From CAZHWT01 sp964536215 (GTDB lineage: Bacteria; Patescibacteriota; CAZHWT01), in the NCBI GenBank assembly GCA_964536215.1, contig CAZHWT010000002.1, positions 1-64,000 on the forward strand: a stretch of DNA of 64,000 bases, written 5' to 3'. Under the pieces are notes generated by a model. That model was not told the DNA's origin and ran no database searches. It saw nothing but the letters and a program-made list of their open reading frames with translations. Below are positions 8,613-16,970 of the stretch, in pieces. Within the stretch, counting starts at the first letter, position 1. Every line of letters begins with the position of its first letter. Both the position numbers and the translations under genes were made by a program.

Positions 8613-9532
8613 TTCATCGCTTCCCGTAATATTGCTAAATTATCCTTTTGGACCGAAATGTAATTAGCGCCCTTGGCTATATCCTCATCGCTCAAGCCTT
8701 CTAGTGGGTCAAACACCGCCGTGGTAGCCCCCGCCTCGCTAGCTAGGGTTTGAGCCAGCTTGGGGCTAACCAGGGTCTCAAACAAAACTGTTGAAATGTT
8801 CTTCTGTTGGATCAGTTGGCTCAACTGAGCCAGCTTAGCTGGGCTAGGGTCATCGGTCGGGCTTATGCCAGCAATCGATTCGACGCTAAAATTATATCGC
8901 CGAGCCAGGTATGACAAAGCATCGTGCGAACTAACCACGGTTCGCATAGCACAAGTTCTCAGGCCGACATCAAACCGACGAGCCAACTGGGCTAACTGGG
9001 TCGAATAACGGGCCGCATTTTGACGGTAGGTCGCGGCATGGTCAGGATCCGCTGCTATAAGACCATCCCGAATTGCGACCACGATCTGTTGAGCCTCGAC
9101 CGGGTCCAGCCAAAAGTGAGGATCGGTGGCCAGCAAAGTATCTGCCTCAGTGGCCGGCATTAGGGATACGCCCTGACTCGCAGCAACTTTCTCGCCGCTA
9201 TACGTACTCAAAAATTGGTCCACCCATGGCTCAAAGGTTGCGCCATTATAAATAAACACTTTGGCTCGCTCAAGCTCAATCAATTGTTGCGGCGTAGGTG
9301 CATATTCATGCGGCTCAGCTCCAGCTGGAGTAATATTGGTAACCGTCACTAAGTCGCCACCAATAGCTTGGGCTATGTTATATAATGGATAAAAGGTTGC
9401 AGCCACTTTAAGAGTGTGGGCTGAGTCAATCTTTTTGTACTGGTTGATTGACCAAGCGGCAGCTACGATCAATCCGATAATCAAGCCCACCCCAATGAGT
9501 CGGCGCGGCTTTAGCCAGTAACGAAAATTCAT
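8603..9532 (-). CDS. znuA: Metal ABC transporter substrate-binding protein (ZnuA/TroA type)
   Basis: A 309-aa cluster A-1 binding protein with an N-terminal membrane anchor (about residues 13-28) rather than a lipobox. Metal ligands typical of the family are visible: His in GAEPHEYAPTP, His in TDPHFWLDP, His in VVSSHDALSY, and an acidic ligand in AVFDPLEGL. There is no long His-rich loop. ATG 9532 is chosen over a TTG two codons upstream because TATGAT lies at 9539-9544 on the minus strand, so transcription would begin almost at this ATG (leaderless). The shared upstream palindrome (9559-9581) suggests control by the divergent regulator. Confidence 0.93.
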   Translation of the reverse strand: MNFRYWLKPRRLIGVGLIIGLIVAAAWSINQYKKIDSAHTLKVAATFYPLYNIAQAIGGDLVTVTNITPAGAEPHEYAPTPQQLIELERAKVFIYNGATFEPWVDQFLSTYSGEKVAASQGVSLMPATEADTLLATDPHFWLDPVEAQQIVVAIRDGLIAADPDHAATYRQNAARYSTQLAQLARRFDVGLRTCAMRTVVSSHDALSYLARRYNFSVESIAGISPTDDPSPAKLAQLSQLIQQKNISTVLFETLVSPKLAQTLASEAGATTAVFDPLEGLSDEDIAKGANYISVQKDNLAILREAMKCQ

Positions 9533-9558
9533 GCTCAAATCATACTGCGCTTGTTAGT

Positions 9559-9581
9559 TTTTTGCAAACTTGTTGCAAAAA
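9559..9581. promoter_or_regulatory. Candidate Zur/Fur operator palindrome
   Basis: A perfect inverted repeat TTTTTGCAA-acttg-TTGCAAAAA lies between the divergent znuA and Fur-family genes. It directly abuts the TATGAT -10 box (9582-9587) of the regulator gene and is about 15 bp from the znuA -10. One dimer bound here could repress both transcription units. Confidence 0.65.
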
Positions 9582-9598
9582 TATGATATAGTTGCTAC

Positions 9599-10024
9599 AT
9601 GCCGCCATCAGCATCTCAGATTAAATCCATCCTCCAGCCCTACGGGTACAGTCTAACCAAAGCTCGTCAACTTATTATTGCCATTTTGTGGGAACAACGG
9701 CCTATGACCATGAGTAAAATAGTTGACGAGGTGAACGGGCGTATTGATAGAGTCAGTATTTATCGGACGATTAAATTGTTTGAATCACTCGGCCTAGCCC
9801 AACGAGTTAACGTCGGCTGGAAGTATCAAATTGAACTAGCCGGGCCATTTTCCCACCATCATCACCACCTCACCTGCCTCAAGTGCCACAAAGTAATTGC
9901 CATTGATGACCAGCGGGCCGAGCGGCTCATTCACCGCCTAGCTAAAGAGCAAAACTTTCGCATCGAACAGCACCAACTAGAAATCCAAGGCTACTGCCAA
10001 GATTGCGCCCCCTCTCAACAATAA
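9599..10024 (+). CDS. Fur-family metalloregulator, probably Zur
   Basis: A 141-aa Fur-family repressor. The N-terminal winged helix spans about residues 12-80 (KIVDEVNGRIDRVSIYRTIKL contains the recognition helix). It is followed by a HHHHHL stretch typical of the hinge metal site and by two CxxC structural zinc pairs (CLKC and CQDC). Divergence from znuACB points to zinc sensing (Zur) rather than iron, but specificity cannot be proved from sequence. TATGAT at 9582-9587 is 11 nt before the ATG, so the leader is absent or very short. The palindrome at 9559-9581 would allow autoregulation. Confidence 0.9.
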   Translation: MPPSASQIKSILQPYGYSLTKARQLIIAILWEQRPMTMSKIVDEVNGRIDRVSIYRTIKLFESLGLAQRVNVGWKYQIELAGPFSHHHHHLTCLKCHKVIAIDDQRAERLIHRLAKEQNFRIEQHQLEIQGYCQDCAPSQQ

Positions 10025-10127
10025 CCAGCACCTTGATAAACCACCCCTTCACCCTTCCCCCTTTCCCCTTCAACCTTCACCCCCCCTCCCTCTCCCCTCC
10101 ACTTCCAACATCCTGTATACTGTAACC

Positions 10128-10796
10128 ATGCCTGCCCGATCACCTCATTCCTTAGGCGTTATCAGCATTAATACTATTCTAGTGGTCTCACTGGCAATCT
10201 TAGCCATTGTGACGCTCATGATTTTAATTAATCCACCTGGCAAACAGGCCCAAGCGCGAGACGACCAGCGTCGACTCGATTTGGCTGCTATTCAGCAGGC
10301 GCTAGAACGATACGCCGGCAATCACAACGGCCAGTACCCAACTACCATTCAGGTGAGCGCCAGTTATGACACATTAGACCATTATCAGCCGCAGTGCTTT
10401 CAGTGCGGTATAGATGAGTATCAACACAATAATATTACCGGCATATCATTCACCCGAGACAATTGGATTCCTGAGCTGGTTGATCAGGGCTACTTGCCAA
10501 ACCTACCCCTCGACCCACAAACCGGCGATCAAACGGCCGGTCTATGTGCCGCTAGTGGATGGCCGCGCGGATACATATATGTCTCCAATGGTCAAGATTA
10601 TAAGGTCTTCGACTTCTGCGGGCCACGTAGTCAGCTTAATTTCTCGGTTGGCGCAGTTAGTCCTTACTGTGTTGGTCCAGACCGAGACGTATTATTGCCC
10701 AACCCTAACGGGCAACCGCGGTTAGCCCCCCTGGCTGATCCCAAGCAGCCTAGTTTTCACTACGCCATATATTCGCCCGGCTGGGCATGTAAGTAG
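10128..10796 (+). CDS. Type IV pseudopilin-like protein
   Basis: A 222-aa protein with a single N-terminal hydrophobic helix (about residues 12-34). The region after it (ARDDQRRLDLAAIQQALERY, then the NGQYP motif) is typical of CPR pseudopilins. The C-terminal globular part has several Cys pairs (QCFQCG, LCAASG, FDFCG). A classical prepilin cleavage site is not clear; SLGVISI may substitute. Such proteins build type IV pilus-like fibres used for attachment, motility or DNA uptake. The -10 (TATACT) sits 6 nt before the ATG, giving a leaderless message, and the CATCCTGTATACTG block is identical to that before cyoE. No pilus machinery genes are nearby. Confidence 0.75.
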   Translation: MPARSPHSLGVISINTILVVSLAILAIVTLMILINPPGKQAQARDDQRRLDLAAIQQALERYAGNHNGQYPTTIQVSASYDTLDHYQPQCFQCGIDEYQHNNITGISFTRDNWIPELVDQGYLPNLPLDPQTGDQTAGLCAASGWPRGYIYVSNGQDYKVFDFCGPRSQLNFSVGAVSPYCVGPDRDVLLPNPNGQPRLAPLADPKQPSFHYAIYSPGWACK

Positions 10797-10840
10797 CAGG
10801 CGAGCTTGACACTTTCTTCTCATGGTCGCATCATAGTGCT

Positions 10841-11713
10841 ATGGCCAGCGCTATTCAGATTGAAAATCTCACCAAACAATTTGGCTCCAAGACGGCTCTT
10901 GATGGCGTTACCTTAACGGCCGAATCTGGCCAGATCTATGGCTTTTTAGGGCCCAATGGGGCCGGAAAAACTACCACTATACGCTGTATCATGGATTTTT
11001 TGCGACCCGATCAGGGTCAGGTGAGGATATTTGGGCACGACGCTCAACGCCAATCCAAGTTGGTCAAAAGCTTGATTGGCTATATGGCCGCCGACAATCA
11101 TCTGTATGGCAATTGGTCAGCCAAGCAACAGCTCGCCTTTGCGCGTCACATTTGGGGCGATTTGCCAAAAGCTGACGAATTATTGCGCCGAGTTCAGCTA
11201 GACCCTCATGTCGCTGCCAAACACCTCTCTACTGGCAATCACCAAAAATTAGGCCTGGTCTTGGCCTTGGCTCACAACCCCAAGCTAGTCATTATGGACG
11301 AACCTACTCGTGGCTTAGACCCTCTCTTGCAGCACGAGATTCAGAACATCTTAACTGAATTTCGTGACCAAGGTGGTACCGTCTTTATCTCGTCTCACAA
11401 CCTGGCTGAAGTCGAGCAGCTCTGCGACCAGGTCGGTATTATTAAAGACGGTCAAATGGTGGCCAATAAGAGCATGGCCGACATTCGAGCTATGAAGGCT
11501 CACTTGGTGACGGTAACACTTAAATCTAAAGAAGCACTCAAGATAGACAATGTCGAAGTCGTCCATCATAGCGATAATCAGTATATTCTCAAATCTCAAG
11601 GCGACATCAATCCCCTGTTGCGCCAGTTGGCTAAACATACTATTGTTGACGTCGAAATTACCCATTTGCCCCTAGAAGAAGTCTTTATGAGCTACTACCG
11701 GAAAGAAAGTTAG
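10841..11713 (+). CDS. ABC-2 type exporter ATP-binding protein
   Basis: A 290-aa ATPase of the DrrA/NodI-like group. Walker A is GPNGAGKTT, the signature is the variant LSTGN, Walker B is LVIMDEPTRGLDP, and the switch His lies in ISSHNLAEVEQL. A C-terminal extension of about 75 residues after the NBD is usual for this group. It is followed 88 bp downstream by its likely membrane partner (11802). Substrate unknown; such pairs export drugs, lipids or peptides. Confidence 0.9.
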   Translation: MASAIQIENLTKQFGSKTALDGVTLTAESGQIYGFLGPNGAGKTTTIRCIMDFLRPDQGQVRIFGHDAQRQSKLVKSLIGYMAADNHLYGNWSAKQQLAFARHIWGDLPKADELLRRVQLDPHVAAKHLSTGNHQKLGLVLALAHNPKLVIMDEPTRGLDPLLQHEIQNILTEFRDQGGTVFISSHNLAEVEQLCDQVGIIKDGQMVANKSMADIRAMKAHLVTVTLKSKEALKIDNVEVVHHSDNQYILKSQGDINPLLRQLAKHTIVDVEITHLPLEEVFMSYYRKES

Positions 11714-11801
11714 TTTCACGTTTGCATGTATGCACAGTTAAATCCACGCGCAAACGCGCAAACCCGAGCAATAACTCGCAACCTATAACCTAAAATCTAC
11801 C

Positions 11802-12611
11802 ATGTCCACCACTCTCGCCCTCCTCACCAAAGAATTCCGCACTCGCTGGCTATCGCTCACCATCCTCTCTCTAGCTGGCTTTGGCTTTGCTTTAATGTAT
11901 ATTGCCATGTTTCCCTCGATCCAATCCCAGGCCGATCAACTGTCACAATTGACAGCAGCCATGGGCGATGCTCTTAAGGCTATCGGAATTCAGGACCTAG
12001 GCTTTTCCACCCTGGAGGGGTTTATTTCAATTGAGTACTTTACCATCGTCTGGCCAATTTTGGCCTTTGCCCTAATCAGTTCGTGGGCCGGTGGCATGCT
12101 AGCCGGAGAAATAGAAACAGGCACCATGGGCAGACTACTGTCACTACCGCTAGGTCGTCAGCGTATTTTCTGGTCAAAGTACGCCACTGCCCTACTTGGC
12201 CTAATAATCTTCTCAACTATTAGCATTCTGGCCTGCATCCCAGCAGCAGCTGCTTACGATATTAGTTTTAACGCCTACCATTTTTGGCTAACGTATGCGT
12301 TGTGCATGTTGTTTGGCTGGGCCTTTCTAAGTCTAGGCATGCTGGTTTCAGCCGCTGTTAGTGAGCGATCCAAAGTAGTTATGGCCGTCTGTGGTCTAGC
12401 CATTCTAATGTATGTAGCCACAGCCGCGGCGGGACTTAAAGACAGTTTGGCTTGGCTTAAGCATCTGTCCTTCTTTTCGTATTTGGACGTTCAAAACCTG
12501 CTGGTCAAAGGTCAATGGCAGTGGGAAACCATCGTGATCTTTGTCGTCTTTAGCCTCATCTGCAGCATTGCCGCCGCCATTATATTTCAAAAGCGTGATA
12601 TTGCGGTTTAA
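11802..12611 (+). CDS. ABC-2 type exporter permease
   Basis: A 269-aa membrane protein with six hydrophobic helices. The first follows a cytoplasmic LTKEFRTRW segment, and a large extracytoplasmic loop lies between helices 1 and 2 (residues about 40-80). The motif GEIETGTMGRLLSLPLGRQRIFWSKY is the cytosolic coupling region typical of ABC-2 permeases. It is the membrane partner of the ATPase encoded upstream on the same strand. The 88-bp gap holds degenerate heptamers (AACCTAT, AACCTAA, AATCTAC) immediately before the ATG and no Shine-Dalgarno. Confidence 0.88.
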   Translation: MSTTLALLTKEFRTRWLSLTILSLAGFGFALMYIAMFPSIQSQADQLSQLTAAMGDALKAIGIQDLGFSTLEGFISIEYFTIVWPILAFALISSWAGGMLAGEIETGTMGRLLSLPLGRQRIFWSKYATALLGLIIFSTISILACIPAAAAYDISFNAYHFWLTYALCMLFGWAFLSLGMLVSAAVSERSKVVMAVCGLAILMYVATAAAGLKDSLAWLKHLSFFSYLDVQNLLVKGQWQWETIVIFVVFSLICSIAAAIIFQKRDIAV

Positions 12612-12754
12612 ACTTACGGCTTAAAGCGTCTAACCCGAACTTCCCATCCTGCATCATCCCATTCACTGTTGGTTAAGTAGCCAGGAGAAAAATAGTTCCC
12701 ACATTCTATATCAAATATGTTACAATAGTATTGACACAAGAAAGGAGTCTATGT

Positions 12755-14017
12755 ATGTCAATACTAGATCAATCTATAAAAGGATATATTTTACCGGTTA
12801 ACCAGAGAAAGGTAGTTTCTACCGAAGACACTCTGGGTTCGGTCATGGAACGATTAGCCTCCAGCCACGATGCGCTATTAGCCTACGATCAGGATGATTT
12901 TACCGGCCTAGTTATTAACAAGCGAGTTATTGATCGGCGCTTCCCACCCGAAACAAAGGTTGAAAACAGCCTGCTTAAACCACCTCATCTGTCAGCTGAT
13001 TCTAGCGTGGCTGATGCCATTGAAGCCATGTTAACCGAAGGTGTCTACGTCTTACCGGTTCGCCAGTCGGATAATCAGGTGGTCGGAGTCATAACGGCTG
13101 CTACGATTCTGCAGCGCTTAGCCGAAGACCAATCATTACTGTCCCAATTTGCGGCTACTATTGTCCCAGCTCATGCCATCACAGCGCCTATATCGCAAAA
13201 TGTAGCCCATATTACTGCCCTTATGGATAAAAAGGATGTTTCTAGAATAGTTCTGGTCGATGACAATTCGGCTCTGCGAGGTATTGTATCCCGAAATGAT
13301 TTAAAAGATGCTTATATTAGACCTAGCACGCGACAAAGGTTCTCGACCCGAGATGGTTCTCCATTTGCTCCCATCTTTGGGGCGGAGGCCAAAAAGCGCG
13401 GCGACCAGCCTATTGCCAAGTATGCCGTTACCAAAGTCGTTACTGCTATCAATACCGCATCGCTACTGCCATCAGTTAAAAAGCTGTGCCAGGGGCAATC
13501 CAACAGTATCGTCTTAATTAACCAAGCTAATCAGCCGACTGGATTTATGTCCCGCAAAGACATTCTTATCGCTCTGCTTGATTTGCAGCCCGACCAACAA
13601 TTTCCCATCACGTTTAAGCACCCGGACATGAAGGTCTCATCGGGCGAAAAGTTAAAGCTGCACAAAACCGCCACCACATGGGCTAAAAAGTTTGACCGCC
13701 GCTTTCCCTTCTCGCGCCTGACGGTTAGCTATGAAGTCAGCAAGAATACGGTTGGCATGGTCAAGCTTATCGAAACCACCGTCATTGTCGATCCGCTAGC
13801 CGGTCAATCGTCTCAAAGCTTAATTGCTACGGCCTTAGAGCGGACGTGGGACGATGGTTTGCGCAAAGCCCTAGCTCTCATTGACAAACAACTCCAACGC
13901 CGCGACGCTCAAAAACACAAGCAAAGTCACAAAGATCAGGCAGTGGCTGAAGCTAATCTGGCCGAAGAAATAGGTGATGACTCTGTAGTCCTCACGTCCG
14001 ACGCCACTTTAGCCTAA
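12755..14017 (+). CDS. Four-CBS protein with C-terminal HPF/RaiA-like domain
   Basis: A 420-aa cytoplasmic protein. Residues about 1-290 carry what look like four CBS motifs in two Bateman modules (for example GVYVLPVRQSDNQVVGVITAATIL and RIVLVDDNSALRGIVSRNDL). Residues about 300-390 resemble the hibernation promoting factor fold, ending WDDGLRKALALIDKQLQRRD, similar to the last helix of HPF. CBS modules bind adenine nucleotides, and HPF domains bind the 30S decoding region. A nucleotide-gated ribosome-silencing factor is therefore a reasonable inference. The start at 12755 is set by AGGAG at 12743-12747; TACAAT at 12721-12726 is the likely -10. The C-terminal 40 residues are charged and disordered. 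Confidence 0.7.
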   Translation: MSILDQSIKGYILPVNQRKVVSTEDTLGSVMERLASSHDALLAYDQDDFTGLVINKRVIDRRFPPETKVENSLLKPPHLSADSSVADAIEAMLTEGVYVLPVRQSDNQVVGVITAATILQRLAEDQSLLSQFAATIVPAHAITAPISQNVAHITALMDKKDVSRIVLVDDNSALRGIVSRNDLKDAYIRPSTRQRFSTRDGSPFAPIFGAEAKKRGDQPIAKYAVTKVVTAINTASLLPSVKKLCQGQSNSIVLINQANQPTGFMSRKDILIALLDLQPDQQFPITFKHPDMKVSSGEKLKLHKTATTWAKKFDRRFPFSRLTVSYEVSKNTVGMVKLIETTVIVDPLAGQSSQSLIATALERTWDDGLRKALALIDKQLQRRDAQKHKQSHKDQAVAEANLAEEIGDDSVVLTSDATLA

Positions 14018-14146
14018 AAGTTCACCAATCGAACCCAGTCTGGTTTTTGTCGAAACGCCCAGTCTGCTCTAGTCCTAAAGAAGACGTTTGAATTTTGACC
14101 TGTGCTTTTGTCATTTGCCTTCTGACGTTTTTACGTCCATAGTGCG

Positions 14147-15040
14147 CTATTGCATGCCCGCCATCACCGCTTCGCGACAGTCCTGACTGCAATACCCCAC
14201 CTCGTCCGTCTCAAGGCAGTTTTGGCAGCAAATAAAGTGTAAGTGGCATTTGTTGTTGCCGCAGTTAATGTAGTGCTCGCTAGGTTTGTCGCACTTGGCA
14301 CAACGGCCAATCACCACGTGCTCAGGAGAGTCGGTATTAAACCCCATGATAATGCGCTGGTCAAACACATACAGCTTGCCCAAAAAGTGTTGGTTGGGAT
14401 ACTTTTCCATATACGACACAATGCCGCCAGACAATTGATAAACATTGTTAAAGCCATGCTTAACCAAAAAACCCGAAGCTTTCTCGCAGCGCACCCCGCC
14501 AGTGCAGACAGTTACCACAGTTTTGTCCTTCAAGTGCTCTAAGTCGGCCAGCAACTGTGGTAAGTCGCGGAAGTTTCCCAATCTGGGCAATACCGATCCG
14601 GCAAAGTGACCGACCCGCTGCTCATAATCGTTACGCATATCAACGATATAGAATTCTTTTTGGTTCACGAACCATTCATGCAACTCTTCCGGCTGGAGAT
14701 ACTTTCCGGTAGTTTGACGAGGGTTAATATCCTCTTCTCCTAAATGCAAGCTCACAATCTCCGGTCTCGCTTTGATTGATAATTTAGGGAAAGCCTGACC
14801 ATTGCCCTGACTCCGCTTAATATGAGTGTCAGCAAAGCGCGGGTCAGACTTCAAGGCATGAACATAGGCTTCAGTATCCTCGACGCTCCCCTCGACGGTG
14901 CCATTTATGCCTTCATTCGCCACAATAATTCGCCCTTTTAAATTAAGGCGCTGACACAACTCCCGCTGCTGGTTCATTAACAGCTCGGGATCATCGATGG
15001 TCGTATAGTTGTAATACAATAAAATTTGCCAATCTGACAC
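14147..15040 (-). CDS. trhO: tRNA uridine(34) hydroxylase TrhO (YceA, rhodanese family)
   Basis: A 297-aa protein. It has an N-terminal acylphosphatase-like domain (KGRIIVANEGINGTVEG) and a central rhodanese domain with the catalytic loop VCTGGVRCEKASGF. A Cys-rich C-terminal metal-binding tail follows (CAKC, NCGNNKC, CCQNC, YCSQDC). TrhO makes 5-hydroxyuridine at tRNA position 34. The GTG at 15040 is chosen because a perfect TATAAT (15047-15052 on the minus strand) ends 6 nt before it, a textbook leaderless promoter. The longer TTG-started frame would begin upstream of the transcription start. Confidence 0.93.
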   Translation of the reverse strand: MSDWQILLYYNYTTIDDPELLMNQQRELCQRLNLKGRIIVANEGINGTVEGSVEDTEAYVHALKSDPRFADTHIKRSQGNGQAFPKLSIKARPEIVSLHLGEEDINPRQTTGKYLQPEELHEWFVNQKEFYIVDMRNDYEQRVGHFAGSVLPRLGNFRDLPQLLADLEHLKDKTVVTVCTGGVRCEKASGFLVKHGFNNVYQLSGGIVSYMEKYPNQHFLGKLYVFDQRIIMGFNTDSPEHVVIGRCAKCDKPSEHYINCGNNKCHLHFICCQNCLETDEVGYCSQDCREAVMAGMQ

Positions 15041-15081
15041 GGAGCAATTATACCAGACGCTCAAACTTTCTAAAATCCGCG

Positions 15082-16782
15082 TTACGTACGCCGCGGTAAG
15101 TAGTATTTTTTAAATAGCCAGCGACCAACTGCCGATACCCCCACCAAACCGGCGAGGCCGACCAGCGTATTTACTCCTGTCTCAGGCAAAGAATCTAAAC
15201 CAGCAATCAACGTCGGTCCTGGGGTAGGTGTGGTTGTGGGGGATGGCGCAGCCGCAGCCGCCAGCACCAGGCTAAATGATGAAGATGATTCTCGAGGGCA
15301 AGTCAAAACGAGACCGGTCGAAGTCACGCTCACTGTAGTGGTACCGGCTGCTAACGGGCTATGTGGTGTCGCCGACCATTCACCTTCTGCACTCGCTGAT
15401 ACGGGCATAGTAAAGTTGTTAGCGCCGGACAAAGCTACTACAACCGGAGCATTGGCCGCCGCCGTTCCACTAAAGGTCGGCTGAACGCTTTCCAGAGTGT
15501 ACGATGTTGCGGTAGTGATGGTTGTATCAGCGACAGTGTCAACACAGACCGTAGTGGTGGGTGTGGTTGCATTAGTTACCGTAACGGTCACGGGCACATC
15601 GCTGCAATGTTGCGGTGTAGCCGTATCGCAGATATGATACACAATCGAATCGGACCCGACATAGTCCTCATCCGATGTGTACAGGAGAATGCTTAGCTCT
15701 ACCAGCTCTGTTGAACCGTGTGTCGCATCGGTTGTAATGGATAGAGTGCTAGAATCAAGCGTCAGGCCTGGGGCCGTATCATTATCCAGAATGGGAATAG
15801 ACGTAGTTTGATTCATTGACACCGATACGGTATCGGGCCGGCCGACGGTAGGTGCCCATTCGCTGGAATAATCGGGCACGGTACTGCGCTTAACAATAGC
15901 TTTCTCATCGCTGCCATCAGCCTTCATAGTGTAAACTTCCCAGTCGCCATCGCGATTGGAGGTAAAAGTAATAAAGTCTCCATCGGGTGACCAGCTAGGT
16001 CGATTATCTTTAAAAGCGTTAGCGGTTAATCTCGTCCACGATCCTCCGGCAGCCGCTCGACGATAGATTTCACCATTAGCATCATCACGATCGCTGGCAA
16101 ATACAATTTGCGTTCCATCTGGCGACCAGCCAGCATCGCTTTCATCGCTGCTGGCTGCGCTGGTCACGTTAGTCTGGTTACTGCCATTGGCATCCATAAC
16201 ATAGATTTCACTGTTACCATCCCGATTAGAGCTAAAAATAATTTTAGATCCATCGGGCGAGAACATGGGTGACAGCTCGGCGCTGGTATTGGTAGTTAGC
16301 CTGGTTTGATTATCGCCATTGGCATCCATTATATAGATTTCGGCATTACCATCCCGTAGCGACGTAAAAACAATTTTAGATCCGTCCGGCGACCATGAGG
16401 CCTGATCGTCCGAAGTACTGTTGTTGGTCAGCCTAGTTCGGCCAGAGCCGTCATATTTGATCGTATATATCTCGGCACCACTGGAAGTTCCATCTTCAAA
16501 ATAAGTATAGACAATATGTTCGCCGTCGGGGCTCCAGCTTGGGATATAGCTGCGGTTAGGTTGCGGGGTGATCGACTGGGCATCTGACCCATCAGCATTA
16601 GCCACCCAAATTTTAGCTTCCGGATTATAGCTATCCCAGACCAATCGCCCATTCACCCCAGGCACCACCACCGCCCAAGCCGGCGAAGTAAAGGCTAGCC
16701 ACATTCCCAAGCTTAGTCCTAGACTAATAACGGCTAAAACTATTCTCCGTATTAATAAACCAGACAACCCAAAACGCTCCAT
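15082..16782 (-). CDS. TolB-like beta-propeller surface protein with LPETG sorting signal
   Basis: A 566-aa secreted protein. A signal peptide (RRIVLAVISLG... ending SPAWA) is followed by six or so TolB/PD40 blades with the repeated SWSPDGxxIxFTSxRDGxxEIY pattern. Next are a Big-type/cadherin-like domain (about 300-390), an Ig-like domain, a Pro/Thr linker, and a C-terminal LPETG motif, hydrophobic helix and KKYYLPRRT tail. That tail is a canonical sortase substrate. It implies a Gram-positive-type cell wall and a sortase elsewhere in the genome. ATG 16782 is preferred because it places the signal peptide at the N terminus; an upstream TTG/ATG would add 44 residues. Probable role: cell-surface binding or host interaction. 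Confidence 0.85.
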   Translation of the reverse strand: MERFGLSGLLIRRIVLAVISLGLSLGMWLAFTSPAWAVVVPGVNGRLVWDSYNPEAKIWVANADGSDAQSITPQPNRSYIPSWSPDGEHIVYTYFEDGTSSGAEIYTIKYDGSGRTRLTNNSTSDDQASWSPDGSKIVFTSLRDGNAEIYIMDANGDNQTRLTTNTSAELSPMFSPDGSKIIFSSNRDGNSEIYVMDANGSNQTNVTSAASSDESDAGWSPDGTQIVFASDRDDANGEIYRRAAAGGSWTRLTANAFKDNRPSWSPDGDFITFTSNRDGDWEVYTMKADGSDEKAIVKRSTVPDYSSEWAPTVGRPDTVSVSMNQTTSIPILDNDTAPGLTLDSSTLSITTDATHGSTELVELSILLYTSDEDYVGSDSIVYHICDTATPQHCSDVPVTVTVTNATTPTTTVCVDTVADTTITTATSYTLESVQPTFSGTAAANAPVVVALSGANNFTMPVSASAEGEWSATPHSPLAAGTTTVSVTSTGLVLTCPRESSSSFSLVLAAAAAPSPTTTPTPGPTLIAGLDSLPETGVNTLVGLAGLVGVSAVGRWLFKKYYLPRRT

Positions 16783-16920
16783 TGCTCTCAAGCTTACACT
16801 AATCCGAGCAGCCAAGCAACGCACTGCGGGGGAGAAGAATACCCTGCTCCACCAACAGTAAACAGTTTTTAAGTCGAAATGTAGGCCAGTTGACCAGTCG
16901 ACAAGTAGACCCATTCATAA

Positions 16921-16962
16921 ACCTAAAACCTAGAACCTAGAACCTAGAACCTGCAACCTATC
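16921..16962. repeat. Heptanucleotide array of ACCTAGA type (6 units)
   Basis: Units ACCTAAA, ACCTAGA x3, ACCTGCA and ACCTATC run consecutively between the ABC exporter gene and the LPETG protein gene, upstream of the latter on the minus strand. Confidence 0.85.
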
Positions 16963-16970
16963 CCCCTCCC

